A DNA stretch of 64,000 nucleotides from JAZREA01 sp045660545 (GTDB lineage Bacteria; Bacillota; Clostridia; Monoglobales; Firm-18), in the NCBI GenBank assembly GCA_045660545.1, contig JAZREA010000006.1, positions 4,535 through 68,534 of the forward strand, read 5' to 3'. Position 1 is the first letter of the stretch. Each line of letters begins with the position of its first letter. The position numbers were made by a program, and so were the translations under genes. The notes beneath the pieces are model-generated. The model did no database searches. It was given only the letters and a program-made list of their open reading frames with translations, and was not told where the DNA came from. Of the stretch, positions 18,270 through 26,766 are shown one piece after another.

Positions 18270-19765
18270 GCTTTATTCCTCCATAATTCAAGCAGGTTTT
18301 TAAACGCCGACCTGAAAAATATAAAGTTTGCTCCAATATATAAGGGCACAATCCAAAGCGAATGAACAATTCCCTTTACCAAAAGCTTTACAAAAGAAAG
18401 ACCGCTGAAGCTGTCTACAAAAAAGATTGCCATTATGATTGCAAAAACAGCCCCGTTTACTATCCAAAGCTTATATGTATTAAACATACCTCTTTTCAGC
18501 ACTTTTTTGTTTGAATAATAAATCATCATTGTGCCTCTGTATAAAAGTGCAACAATTGTACCGAATATTGCACCGCAAATCCCCCACTTAATAATCGAAA
18601 CTACCGAAACTACGATGTTTATAGTCATTTCCCAGATTGCGTGTGAGCGTGTTGCTTCAAACATTCCCGAATATTCAAGTACGTGGTTTGAAGGCAGTTT
18701 GCCGTTTGACAAAAGGTTCATTATAACAAAAAGTACAACCAGATACACGTTTGTATAGTTTGCATCTGTTATTCCTTTTGTGTATATCTGTATAAGCGGC
18801 AACAAAAACACCGCCATCAAAGTATAAATAACAAAGGTTGCCATAATGTAAAACGTTTCGTACACATTATATACCTTAACAAATTTTTCTCTGTCGGTAT
18901 GAAACATCTGTCCAAGTGCAAAGCTAAATCCCGAAATGATACTTGTAATAAAGGTTTGAATCTGCGAAAAAAAGATGTTGTAAATCGTGTAAACGCTAAC
19001 CACCTTAAAGTCGCATAAAAAGGACAAAAGCAAGACGTCTGTGTTGTTAAACACCATCCCCGAAACCTGATGAACCAAAACAGATTTCCTCTGTGAAACC
19101 GCTTCATAATCAGGCTCGGCTTTAACGTCAAGCCATTCGTATCTGCGCTTTGCATCCACGTATACATAAACAAGCTGTAAAAGCGACAGTACGCAATACA
19201 CAAGCTGAATCATCAAAAGACTGTCAGTAAGCAAAAGAACAAGTATTTTACCTACGTTTGATAAAAGCTGAAGAACCGTCTCGGAATTTGTTATGACGTA
19301 TTTTCTGCCGTCAACTTCTAAGAGTATTCTGTACTTCGCTTGTACAAAAAAGCTAAAAAGAGCAGGTAAAGCAGTAAGTATTATAATTCCAAAAAGCACA
19401 CCCGAAGGTATGCTTGTCGGCACAATATACGCATATACGAAAGCTATTAAAAGTACAATAACTGAATAAACAACACCGATTTTAAAATAGTAGTTATTAG
19501 TTGCCGAAATAACAGAGCTTACTTTGCCGTGGTTTTTTTCAGCAACAGGTTTGTACAGTGCCTGCGTAGTGGCAAGTCCCACTCCCGATTCAAGCAACAT
19601 CATATATACAAAAACCTGCTTTATAGTAGATAAAACACCATTAACCTCTGAACCAAAATTTTCGAGATAAAGTCTTGGAAGTATAAAACTCATGGCAATC
19701 AGGACAACCTGGTATATAACACCCGACAACAAGTTATATTTAATTCTGTTATCTCTTTTTGCCAT
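18266..19765 (-). CDS. Wzx-type polysaccharide flippase (MATE/MOP superfamily)
   Basis: The 499-residue protein has about 12-14 hydrophobic helices and begins MAKRDNRIKYNLLSGVIYQ, the usual N-terminus of polysaccharide biosynthesis/export flippases. The ATG at 19765 is preceded by a strong GGGAGGTGA at five bases. A start eight codons further upstream would put that site inside the gene, so I reject it. Wzx proteins flip undecaprenyl-pyrophosphate-linked repeat units across the membrane for the Wzy-type polymerase (7647-8951). It overlaps the GT32-like gene by four bases, consistent with translational coupling. Confidence 0.88.
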   Translation of the reverse strand: MAKRDNRIKYNLLSGVIYQVVLIAMSFILPRLYLENFGSEVNGVLSTIKQVFVYMMLLESGVGLATTQALYKPVAEKNHGKVSSVISATNNYYFKIGVVYSVIVLLIAFVYAYIVPTSIPSGVLFGIIILTALPALFSFFVQAKYRILLEVDGRKYVITNSETVLQLLSNVGKILVLLLTDSLLMIQLVYCVLSLLQLVYVYVDAKRRYEWLDVKAEPDYEAVSQRKSVLVHQVSGMVFNNTDVLLLSFLCDFKVVSVYTIYNIFFSQIQTFITSIISGFSFALGQMFHTDREKFVKVYNVYETFYIMATFVIYTLMAVFLLPLIQIYTKGITDANYTNVYLVVLFVIMNLLSNGKLPSNHVLEYSGMFEATRSHAIWEMTINIVVSVVSIIKWGICGAIFGTIVALLYRGTMMIYYSNKKVLKRGMFNTYKLWIVNGAVFAIIMAIFFVDSFSGLSFVKLLVKGIVHSLWIVPLYIGANFIFFRSAFKNLLELWRNKA

Positions 19766-19792
19766 ACTGTCACCTCCCGGGTTTATCATTAT

Positions 19793-20335
19793 TTATACCA
19801 TATTACATATATATTCTTGCGTAGCGTTTTCTTTATGTATTATTTTGGCTGGGTTTCCTATAACGATGCTGTGTGGCGGGACATCGAAATTGACAAACGT
19901 CAAAGGTGCAATCATTACATCTTCGCCGATTCTTACATTCCCTACAACAACGGCGTTTGTCCCTATCCAGCAATTACCGTCGAACTTCGGTGCACCGCGT
20001 CGCACGCCACGGTTTTCGTATCCTATGGTTACGCCCGTGCCGACATTCATGTTTTTCCCAAGCTCTGCCTCGGGGTGGATAATAACCCTTCCGCTATGTC
20101 CTATATAAAAGCCTTCGCCGATTTTTGTCCGCGCGGGTATCTGTATATGAGTTTTATAGGACATAAGTTTCAGCTTAATTGTATAGTAAAACTTCAAGGG
20201 GCGAAAATTACACCCTTCTGTTTTTCGAAAAAGGCTGATATACTTAATCTCCGTCGGTCTTAAAAGCCGCTTTAAAAGGCCCTCTCCCTTTTCGCCGTAG
20301 TATCTGTACAAATCCTTAGAAAATTTATTGTTCAT
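19793..20335 (-). CDS. Hexapeptide-repeat acetyltransferase (CysE/colanic-type LbH)
   Basis: The 180-residue protein has a C-terminal left-handed beta-helix: IPARTKIGEGFYIGHSGRVI, PEAELGKNMNVGTGVTIG, APKFDGNCWIGTNAVVVGNV and GEDVMIAPLTFVNFDVPPHS, ending in IGNPAKII. This is the serine-acetyltransferase-like fold used by many capsule O-acetyltransferases. The GHSGRV and TIGYEN segments correspond to the active-site His region and the acetyl-CoA groove. In this operon it most likely acetylates an EPS sugar rather than serine, since no cysteine biosynthesis gene is nearby. A GGAAG site precedes the ATG. Confidence 0.85.
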   Translation of the reverse strand: MNNKFSKDLYRYYGEKGEGLLKRLLRPTEIKYISLFRKTEGCNFRPLKFYYTIKLKLMSYKTHIQIPARTKIGEGFYIGHSGRVIIHPEAELGKNMNVGTGVTIGYENRGVRRGAPKFDGNCWIGTNAVVVGNVRIGEDVMIAPLTFVNFDVPPHSIVIGNPAKIIHKENATQEYICNMV

Positions 20336-20346
20336 AGTTTTCTTCC

Positions 20347-20736
20347 TTACAGAGCTTTTTTCTCCAAAAAAATTTTTCTTGTAACAAAATTGTATATCGG
20401 AACCAAAAACATAGTAAAAAACTTAACCCAAATATAATAAACCGTAAAAACTTCCGTTCCAAGCCACATTAAAAACTGATTCAAAAGCAGCCCGCCAATG
20501 CTCAAAGCTAAGAATACCAGAAATTCTTTTGTCTTACTGCTTTCCTTGCTGTCAAAAACGAACAACATACTTAAAATATAATTTACCGTAACCGATACTA
20601 AAAAGGCAACCGCCGACGCCACAAGAACATCGACGTGTATTATCTCCTTCATAAAAACCAAAACGCCAAAATCAATTACAGTTGCAATCGCACCGACGAT
20701 ACCGAATTTAATCAGTTGTACTATAAGTTTTTTCAA
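20347..20736 (-). CDS. GtrA-like membrane protein (TTG start)
   Basis: This 129-residue protein has four hydrophobic helices and the family opening LIKFGIVGAIATVIDFGVL, then AFLVSVTVNYILSMLFVF, and a basic end (NFVTRKIFLEKK). GtrA proteins are thought to flip undecaprenyl-phosphate-linked glucose. The initiation codon is TTG at 20736, with AGGTGA six bases upstream. It is the second gene of the EPS operon, 13 bases after the EAL gene. With the GtrB-like and Gtr-II-like genes it forms a dispersed glucosylation set. Confidence 0.87.
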   Translation of the reverse strand: MKKLIVQLIKFGIVGAIATVIDFGVLVFMKEIIHVDVLVASAVAFLVSVTVNYILSMLFVFDSKESSKTKEFLVFLALSIGGLLLNQFLMWLGTEVFTVYYIWVKFFTMFLVPIYNFVTRKIFLEKKAL

Positions 20737-20749
20737 TTGCGTTCACCTT

Positions 20750-21586
20750 TTAAAACTTCATCATATACTCTTTTGCAAATTCTTCTGCCTTAGGCTCAGC
20801 AAGAGCCTTTGCATAGTACCAGCCCTGGATATAATCACATTCGCTTTCCGAAACCAAGGCATTTTGCGCTTCTGTCTCAACACCTTCGCATACAACCTTA
20901 AGGCCGAGATTATGCGCTAATGATATAATTCCGCAAAACATCTTTTTACCTCGCGGGCTGTCAGCAAGAAGAAGCATATCTCTGTCAATCTTTACCACAT
21001 CAATAGGATATTCCAAAAGGCTTGCAAAAGATGTATATCCGCTTCCGATATCATCCAGCGCAATCATAAATCCGAGTTCTTTTACCTTCAAAATATTGCT
21101 CATCGCAACTTTTAAATTCTTCTCCATTGAATCCTCGGTGATTTCAATTAAAAGCTTACTTCTGTCAAAGCTGTACCTTTTGGCAATAGCTTCTATTTTA
21201 TTTACAAAGTCCTTTTCGGAAATAGTAATTCTGGTAAAATTACAAGATATGGTAATGCTGCCAAAATCTGTATCTTTCCATTTTGAAAGTTTTTCGCAAA
21301 CCATATCAAACATATAGTAATCAAACTTTGTAATTATTCCTGATTTTTCCATTAAACCTATGTATTTCCCAGGCATAATGACCTCGCCGTGTGGGGTTTC
21401 CCACCTTGACAAAGCCTCAGCCGATGCAATCTTCTTCGTCCTGTTATCAACTATAAATTGAAGATGCATCTTAAATTCCTTATTTTTCAATCCATTCTCA
21501 ATTTTATTAATGAGAACCTTCTCATTTGTGTATTTTTTTACGTTTGACAAAAAAGCCGTTAAATTTTTAAAAAATTTCTTACTCAT
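20750..21586 (-). CDS. EAL-domain c-di-GMP phosphodiesterase, first gene of the EPS operon
   Basis: The 278-residue protein is almost entirely an EAL domain, with no membrane segment or partner domain. All the usual catalytic positions can be seen: E57 in AEALSRW, N116, E148 in LIEITED, D178/D179 in DDIGSG, K199 in VKID, E234 in CEGVET and Q254 in IQGW. It should be an active soluble c-di-GMP phosphodiesterase. It is the first gene downstream of the c-di-GMP riboswitch and terminator, 64 bases after the T-run, with an AGAGGAA site. If c-di-GMP turns the operon on, this enzyme gives it negative feedback. Substrate turnover is inferred from motifs. Confidence 0.9.
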   Translation of the reverse strand: MSKKFFKNLTAFLSNVKKYTNEKVLINKIENGLKNKEFKMHLQFIVDNRTKKIASAEALSRWETPHGEVIMPGKYIGLMEKSGIITKFDYYMFDMVCEKLSKWKDTDFGSITISCNFTRITISEKDFVNKIEAIAKRYSFDRSKLLIEITEDSMEKNLKVAMSNILKVKELGFMIALDDIGSGYTSFASLLEYPIDVVKIDRDMLLLADSPRGKKMFCGIISLAHNLGLKVVCEGVETEAQNALVSESECDYIQGWYYAKALAEPKAEEFAKEYMMKF

Positions 21587-21649
21587 TTCAACATTCCTCT
21601 TCTATTAAATATTGTTGCTATATAATATGTAAAGTAATGTCCCTGTGCC

Positions 21650-21710
21650 CAAAAAAACAAAAAGCTGCAATAACCGAAAGCCTGTATAAAGACCTTGTAT
21701 CATTGCAGCT
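21650..21710 (-). terminator. Riboswitch expression-platform intrinsic terminator
   Basis: On the minus strand AGCTGCAAT (21702-21710) pairs perfectly with ATTGCAGCT (21663-21671) across a 30-nt loop, followed by TTTTTGTTTTTTT. The 5' arm is the same sequence that closes the 3' side of the aptamer, so aptamer closing and terminator formation compete. Confidence 0.85.
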
Positions 21711-21778
21711 GGACTGGCATAGTATAAACCTTAGCCTCTTTGCTTTGCGTCACCGGCTTTCGCCGATTTTGCTAAATA
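21705..21778 (-). ncRNA. c-di-GMP-I (GEMM) riboswitch
   Basis: The minus-strand RNA contains a CGGC-GAAA-GCCG tetraloop hairpin, then the invariant GGTGACGCAAAGC segment, GAGGCTAAGG and CTATGCCAGTCCAGCTGC. These are in the order and spacing of the Clostridia GEMM-I aptamer (GAAA tetraloop, G-acGCAAAGC core, CTA-AGG and the 3' receptor strand). It begins about 10 nt after the predicted transcription start and ends in the terminator's 5' arm. Because ligand binding should close the outer stem and remove that arm from the terminator, I infer an ON switch. The outer stem pairs imperfectly, so the sign needs testing. Confidence 0.88.
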
Positions 21779-21791
21779 TTTATCACTAAAC

Positions 21792-21820
21792 AGTATATTA
21801 CAATGATTTACATTTGTCAA
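21792..21820 (-). promoter_or_regulatory. Consensus sigma-A promoter of the EPS operon
   Basis: Minus strand TTGACA (21815-21820), 17-nt spacer, TATACT (21792-21797). It lies 8 bases beyond the stop of the diguanylate cyclase gene and about 10 nt before the GEMM aptamer, so its transcript starts with the riboswitch. Confidence 0.88.
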
Positions 21821-21827
21821 GTTATAT

Positions 21828-24128
21828 TTACTCTTTTGAGAAAACCCAAAGAGTGTCACAAACCGATTCGTCTGATTCGCAGAGCTTGTAGACACTTAAA
21901 AGAACATGTTCGCCATCGTTCTTTTTGTATGTAATTTTAGGAGTATTGCCTTCCATTAACTGATGCTTAATAGCTTCATAATTTAAAAAGCTCATAACCG
22001 CTCTGTGATAATCAGGATCTACTGATTCAGCGACATATTTTGAAAACAGATTTGAAAAATGTTCTTCATTTTCGTTGTACTTTAAATATGCAGGCATCAA
22101 AATACGTCTTGCTTTATCCGTAGAGAGCGAAACACGATATATACCATTATATTTTTCTTTTAAAACCGACAACATTGCATCAATTTCAAGTATCCCGGTG
22201 TTTACCTGAACATATTCATTATCTGCTTTTGATGTAACGCTATTTTGTTTTTTGTTCTGATAGTACTCGGCCTTGGCTTCATACATCCTTACTTCTGCTT
22301 CTCTTACCATTTCTTCGGTAGAGGTATTTTGGGTTCTGTAAGACATACCGAGTGCAACATGGTAATTACGGGGCTTTAATTGTTCAAGAAAAATCCCTAT
22401 ACTCTTTTTTACGGCATCCTGCTCAGTATTTTGACAAAATACCAAGAATTCGTCGCCGCCCATTCTGTAAACTTTATGGCCGTAAAATACTTCTTTTAAT
22501 GTATTTGCAATATACAAAAGCATTTCGTCGCCCGCAGCATGTCCATATTTGTTGTTGCAGATATGAAGCTCGTTAACGTCAACATATATGCAAGAAAAAT
22601 TCAAAGATTTCTCTTCGTCAAAAAGCAACAAATCGTTCTTGTAAGCAACACGATTTAAAGCTCCGGTAAGAGAATCAGTTGTTGCAGCAAGGATAGTTTT
22701 ATTAAGATGATTTTTATTGTACAAAGCCATTGAAAAACAAGCCGAAACTTTTTCAGCAAGCATTCTTACCTGTTTACCTCGTCCCGAGTTAATAGCAGCC
22801 AAAATTGTAATATGGTTAGCTTTGTTTATCGTTGCCGAAAGAGAAACCTCTCTGATTTTGTGTTCTTTCAAAAAGCCATAAAAAGACGGATTTGTTTTTT
22901 GCATATGCTTGTTCGGTTTTATACACAAAACATTAACTGCATTTTTGTTAAGCTTATGAAACTCGGAAGCATAACGAAACAGCTCAGCGCGGAAATACTT
23001 GCTTTCTTTTTCCGAAAGCATAATTTCCTCATATTTAGGAGTAATATAGTGATAAAATTCACCGTCTGTATCAAAGAATATAGCAGACCTTGAATTTGCA
23101 AAATCACAAACCTCAACCAAAGCTTCCTGGATGTTGTTTTGACCATCAATTGTTTCTAAAAGTTCTTTTCTGACATTGGAAGCACACTCAGTTACGGCAT
23201 TAAGCTTTCTTTCGTTTGCCATCAATATCAATATATACAAAGCTATTATGCCAAGCATAACTAAAAATACTAGAAACAAAACACGAGCCATAGTATGTGT
23301 TCCCGCATGCACCTGCGAGTCATATCTTCCTAATGCTATCATCCAGCCAAACTCATCAATGGAAGAATAGTGCAAATGAAGATTTTCATTTCTGTACGCG
23401 GACAAAAAAGACACAAAACCCTTATCGGTTGACAGCAAATGCTCGTAAGAAGACCCATCGTTATACTTACGGTCTTTTAAAAACGAGATATTTCCCAGGT
23501 TATCTTGAATTGTGTCTATTAAAATGTCGCCTGAGTCTTTTTCGTAAACAAAAAGCTGAGCATCAAGCTCATCTACCATATTTTTATATCTCGCACCAAG
23601 TTTGTCAGGCTTTATAGCACCATATAATATGCCAACAGTTTCGCCGTTTACTTCAATAGGGACAGCACTTCTTATAAGTTCATAATCACTTTTTGTAAGA
23701 TCGTTAATTCTGCCACTTATGTATATGCCTTTTTCCTTTTCTTCTTCAAAAGAAATAATACCTTCCATATTAGTAACGCCTGCTTTAGTCGCAAAGGTAT
23801 TATCAGGATTTAAAATACCTATGTTTTCAATCATACCAATGGATTTGTAGGAATCAAACAAAAGGCTGTAGTCATCTCCGTCGCTATAAAGTTTGGCAGC
23901 AAAGTTCGCCATAGTCGCAAGATTTTCTCTGTCAGATGTTAACTGCAGAACAATATCATCCTTTATCTGCTTGGTCTGAACATGAAGATTTTCATATTCT
24001 TCATCTTCGGTTTTATTGTATAAATAAGTTACCGTAGCAAGAAAAACCGCGCATAACAATATTGCGGTGACAATCGTGTATAAAATATTATGTTGTTTAG
24101 ATTTTTTCTTTCCGTACTTTATTGCCAT
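21828..24128 (-). CDS. Membrane sensor diguanylate cyclase (Cache-like, GAF-like, GGDEF, C-terminal PAS-like)
   Basis: The 766-residue protein has helices at about 15-36 and 281-303 around an extracytoplasmic sensor region of about 240 residues that looks like a dCache module. A cytoplasmic GAF-like region follows (about 320-470), then a GGDEF domain (about 485-625) with TDSLTGALNRVAY and an intact GGDEF at 557-561. The last 120 residues are a PAS-like tail. No RxxD inhibitory site lies in the usual place before GGDEF, so product inhibition may be absent. It should synthesise c-di-GMP in response to an external ligand. It sits immediately upstream of the c-di-GMP-responsive EPS operon, so local signalling is likely. 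Confidence 0.88.
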   Translation of the reverse strand: MAIKYGKKKSKQHNILYTIVTAILLCAVFLATVTYLYNKTEDEEYENLHVQTKQIKDDIVLQLTSDRENLATMANFAAKLYSDGDDYSLLFDSYKSIGMIENIGILNPDNTFATKAGVTNMEGIISFEEEKEKGIYISGRINDLTKSDYELIRSAVPIEVNGETVGILYGAIKPDKLGARYKNMVDELDAQLFVYEKDSGDILIDTIQDNLGNISFLKDRKYNDGSSYEHLLSTDKGFVSFLSAYRNENLHLHYSSIDEFGWMIALGRYDSQVHAGTHTMARVLFLVFLVMLGIIALYILILMANERKLNAVTECASNVRKELLETIDGQNNIQEALVEVCDFANSRSAIFFDTDGEFYHYITPKYEEIMLSEKESKYFRAELFRYASEFHKLNKNAVNVLCIKPNKHMQKTNPSFYGFLKEHKIREVSLSATINKANHITILAAINSGRGKQVRMLAEKVSACFSMALYNKNHLNKTILAATTDSLTGALNRVAYKNDLLLFDEEKSLNFSCIYVDVNELHICNNKYGHAAGDEMLLYIANTLKEVFYGHKVYRMGGDEFLVFCQNTEQDAVKKSIGIFLEQLKPRNYHVALGMSYRTQNTSTEEMVREAEVRMYEAKAEYYQNKKQNSVTSKADNEYVQVNTGILEIDAMLSVLKEKYNGIYRVSLSTDKARRILMPAYLKYNENEEHFSNLFSKYVAESVDPDYHRAVMSFLNYEAIKHQLMEGNTPKITYKKNDGEHVLLSVYKLCESDESVCDTLWVFSKE

Positions 24129-24183
24129 AATAATTACCTCTTAAATACATAACGCTTTGAAAAGTTACATATATCCGTATAAA

Positions 24184-24212
24184 ATTATATCACATATTTC
24201 TAAATTTTTCAA
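24184..24212 (-). promoter_or_regulatory. Sigma-A promoter of the diguanylate cyclase gene
   Basis: Minus strand TTGAAA (24207-24212), 17-nt spacer, TATAAT (24184-24189), about 55 bases before the ATG. An AGAGGT site precedes the start codon. I see no riboswitch in this leader. Confidence 0.75.
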
Positions 24213-24275
24213 TATTTTTTGCTGTATTTCTGCTAAACACGTAATTAATTTAACAAATGCACTAATTCGGCAACA

Positions 24276-24314
24276 AAAAAGGCTTTGAGAGAAGTTTGTC
24301 TCTCAAAGCCTTAT
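24276..24314 (-). terminator. Intrinsic terminator after the FrhB-like gene
   Basis: Perfect inverted repeat AAGGCTTTGAGAG / CTCTCAAAGCCTT around a 6-8-nt loop, followed on the minus strand by TTTTTTGTTG. It ends the 24318-25448 transcript and isolates it from the cyclase gene. Confidence 0.9.
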
Positions 24315-24317
24315 ACT

Positions 24318-25448
24318 TTATAAATCGGCGTCGTGGTATTTTTTCATAACATATTTAAATCCAAATTCTGCATAATCCTTCGCACATTCATCAAACAAAG
24401 GACTCATACCGCCCTTGCCCGAAAGGTTAGCTCTTATGGCTGTGTCAAAAGGCATAATTTCCCACTGCATGTGCCCCTTAATTTCCTCAACAGCTCTTGC
24501 GCCTTTTTTTGTAGAAACAAACATTTTAGACATTCCTGTGTACGGGTTTATCTTGCAGTCAGTAGCCTCCACTCCCCAATAGTCACCAATTGAAATATCG
24601 GTAAAACGTTTCATGTAAGCAAACGGGCACGAATTGCAGGTTGTTCTCGAAAAGTTTTTGCTCGAAAACATCCTTCTGTATGGGTCTTCAATTGAAGGGA
24701 TAATATATGTTTTAGACTCATCGACAAACTCTACGCGCAAAAACTTATTGCCCCAGCCGTCTGTCTTATCGCGAAAGTCGAAAAACTTTACCTTTGAGCC
24801 ATTTTTTTCTTCCAGAATGCTGACATATTCTTCAAACATTTTCGGCGGAGTGATTCCGTAACAAATAAGTCCGACAGTCAACAGATTATCATAGTCTCTA
24901 CCCAGGTAAGCGTAAAGGCCTGCCAGCTGACAAGGTGTACCACTGTACAGCACCTCTTTGCCGTCATCAAGGCACTTTTTAGCCTCCTTGTATGTATATT
25001 CAGGATTACTCTGGACATATTTAGAACACCTGATAGGCTCCATTTCCTCCATCGTTTCAGCCTTTATTTGTCTTACCCTCATATTTTCATCATAGGCTGC
25101 GCCAAACACGACGCCTCCTTTTTCCAGAGTTTTCTTTGCCAAAAGATAAAACATACCGCCTGACGTACTTTTGCAGGTGGCCTCCTCAAATCCCTGGGAA
25201 GCGTATATGTCCATTTCCCTCTCGCCCATTGTATCAGGAACAAAGCACTCGCCGTTGTACTGGCATTTTTTTCGGCATATTCCGCAGCCTACACACTTTT
25301 CCTGATTAATAACAGGGTACAAATATCCGTCCGTACCATATTCCATAGTTATCGCCTGTTTCGGGCACGCATTCATACACGCCGCACAGCCGCAACATTT
25401 GTCCACGCTTTCATACACTCTTTCAAGCTTCAAAAAAATCACCATCAC
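24318..25448 (-). CDS. Iron-sulfur FrhB-like protein (coenzyme F420 hydrogenase/dehydrogenase beta-subunit family)
   Basis: The product has two N-terminal 4Fe-4S motifs, CCGCAACMNACP and CVGCGICRKKC. The FrhB_FdhB N- and C-terminal domains follow, including STSGGMFYLLAKK, YSGTPCQLAGL, GLICYGITPP, NSCPFAYMKRF and TDISIGDYWG. In Firmicutes without F420, members of this family occur beside pyruvyl transferases and surface-glycan genes, where they probably reduce an unknown substrate. Here it is monocistronic between two operons. The start is ambiguous: GTG at 25448 or the adjoining ATG at 25445, neither with a strong site. The electron donor and substrate are unknown. Confidence 0.82.
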   Translation of the reverse strand: MMVIFLKLERVYESVDKCCGCAACMNACPKQAITMEYGTDGYLYPVINQEKCVGCGICRKKCQYNGECFVPDTMGEREMDIYASQGFEEATCKSTSGGMFYLLAKKTLEKGGVVFGAAYDENMRVRQIKAETMEEMEPIRCSKYVQSNPEYTYKEAKKCLDDGKEVLYSGTPCQLAGLYAYLGRDYDNLLTVGLICYGITPPKMFEEYVSILEEKNGSKVKFFDFRDKTDGWGNKFLRVEFVDESKTYIIPSIEDPYRRMFSSKNFSRTTCNSCPFAYMKRFTDISIGDYWGVEATDCKINPYTGMSKMFVSTKKGARAVEEIKGHMQWEIMPFDTAIRANLSGKGGMSPLFDECAKDYAEFGFKYVMKKYHDADL

Positions 25449-25466
25449 TTATCTTGAATTTATAAG

Positions 25467-25495
25467 ATTGTACCATATATTTTTCGGGTTTACAA
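25467..25495 (-). promoter_or_regulatory. Sigma-A promoter of the FrhB-like gene
   Basis: Minus strand TTGTAA (25490-25495), 17-nt spacer, TACAAT (25467-25472). The implied leader is only about 12-15 nt, consistent with the weak ribosome binding site seen. Confidence 0.7.
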
Positions 25496-25524
25496 TATAT
25501 TTGGCGTAAAATATTATATGTAAG

Positions 25525-25560
25525 CAAAAAACACGGAGCTACTAAAAGATAGCCCCGTGT
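25525..25560 (-). terminator. Intrinsic terminator of the uxa/nag operon
   Basis: Inverted repeat ACACGGAGCTA / TAGCCCCGTGT with one mismatch and an eight-base loop, followed on the minus strand by TTTTTTGC. It lies 38 bases beyond the nagA stop. Confidence 0.85.
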
Positions 25561-25598
25561 CATATTATATCTTTGAATTTTAAAAACAATAATGTAGT

Positions 25599-26756
25599 TT
25601 AAGCCAGCTGCTTGCCTCCCGCAAAAACCCTGTTTATATTAACGTCATCGTCAAAGAACACAAGGTCTGCGTAAAAGCCGGGTATGAGTCTTCCACGTTT
25701 TTCAAGCCCCATAACCTTAGCCGGATTTTCGCACATCATTTTAATAACGCTGCAAAGCGGTATTCCAACCGTTTTATACATTGTTTTAACAAGTCTGGAA
25801 ACTGACGCAACGCTGCCTGCAAAGGACGTTTTGTCCGCGAGGTATGCGACATAGTCTTTTTCTACGTAACATTCCAGTCCGCCGAACATAACCATACCGC
25901 TCTCAAGCCCTGCGCCGCACATCGAGTCGGTTACAAGGCAAATCTTGTCATCGCCCTTAATTTTGTATATAAGCTTTAAAAGCTCGGGCGGCAGATGTAC
26001 GCCGTCGGCTATAACCTCGGTAACAACACTGTCCTCTAAAAATGCAGTTTCAACTGCGCCCAGTTTTCTGTGCATATTTCTTCTTGTAACGGTATTCATT
26101 CCCGAATACAGATGTGTGGCAAGAGTGCAGCCCATATCTATAAGCGGCTTTATCTCCTGATAAATTCCGTCCGTATGGGCAAACGCGGAAACAACACCGT
26201 TTTCATTTAGGAATTGGCATAGCTCCTCACTTCCCCCCAGCTCGGGAGCGTAGCTCATTCTTCTTACCGTACCCTCTCCAAGTTTCACCCAGTTTGAATA
26301 CTCTTCGTACACAGGAGCCTTAATATATTCAGGATTTTGCGCACCCTTTTGCGAGTCTGCGAAATACGGACCTTCAAGGTGCGAGCCTGCAATATACGGC
26401 CTTCCGGGTTCGTTATGCTTCATCGCCTCTTTAACGTTTAGGACAAACTTGTTTATCCCTTCGGTCGAAAGCGACAATGACGTCGGGTAGATTGTTGTTG
26501 CACCGCACTTTGCCTGAGCGTACGCAGCATTTAAAATATCCTCGACACTTCCCTCGGAATAGTCAAGCCCTGCTGCGCCGTGAGTATGAATATCTATAAA
26601 ACCCGGCGAAACATAAAGACCCTGCGCGTCAATTTCTTCATCAAACGAAAGTTCGTCGCCTGTAAGCGCAAGAATTTTATCGTCCTCGATATACAGATAT
26701 TTATCTTTTTCAAGCGTATCTGTAACAAATACCGCGTTTTTAATCCTGATAGTCAT
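25599..26756 (-). CDS. nagA: N-acetylglucosamine-6-phosphate deacetylase
   Basis: The 385-residue amidohydrolase has SPGFIDIHTHGAAGLDYSEG (the metal HxH), a SHLEGPYFADSQKGAQNPEY segment with the catalytic-region Glu, FAHTDG, ATHLYSGMNT and LVTDSMCGAGLESG with the catalytic Asp. These are the NagA motifs in order at family length. It removes the acetyl group from GlcNAc-6-phosphate to give GlcN-6-phosphate for NagB. It is the last gene of the uxaB-nagA operon, 10 bases after the propeller gene. Action on GalNAc-6-phosphate (AgaA-like) is possible given the GH123-like neighbour and cannot be excluded. Confidence 0.9.
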   Translation of the reverse strand: MTIRIKNAVFVTDTLEKDKYLYIEDDKILALTGDELSFDEEIDAQGLYVSPGFIDIHTHGAAGLDYSEGSVEDILNAAYAQAKCGATTIYPTSLSLSTEGINKFVLNVKEAMKHNEPGRPYIAGSHLEGPYFADSQKGAQNPEYIKAPVYEEYSNWVKLGEGTVRRMSYAPELGGSEELCQFLNENGVVSAFAHTDGIYQEIKPLIDMGCTLATHLYSGMNTVTRRNMHRKLGAVETAFLEDSVVTEVIADGVHLPPELLKLIYKIKGDDKICLVTDSMCGAGLESGMVMFGGLECYVEKDYVAYLADKTSFAGSVASVSRLVKTMYKTVGIPLCSVIKMMCENPAKVMGLEKRGRLIPGFYADLVFFDDDVNINRVFAGGKQLA

Positions 26757-26766
26757 ACGTTACACC

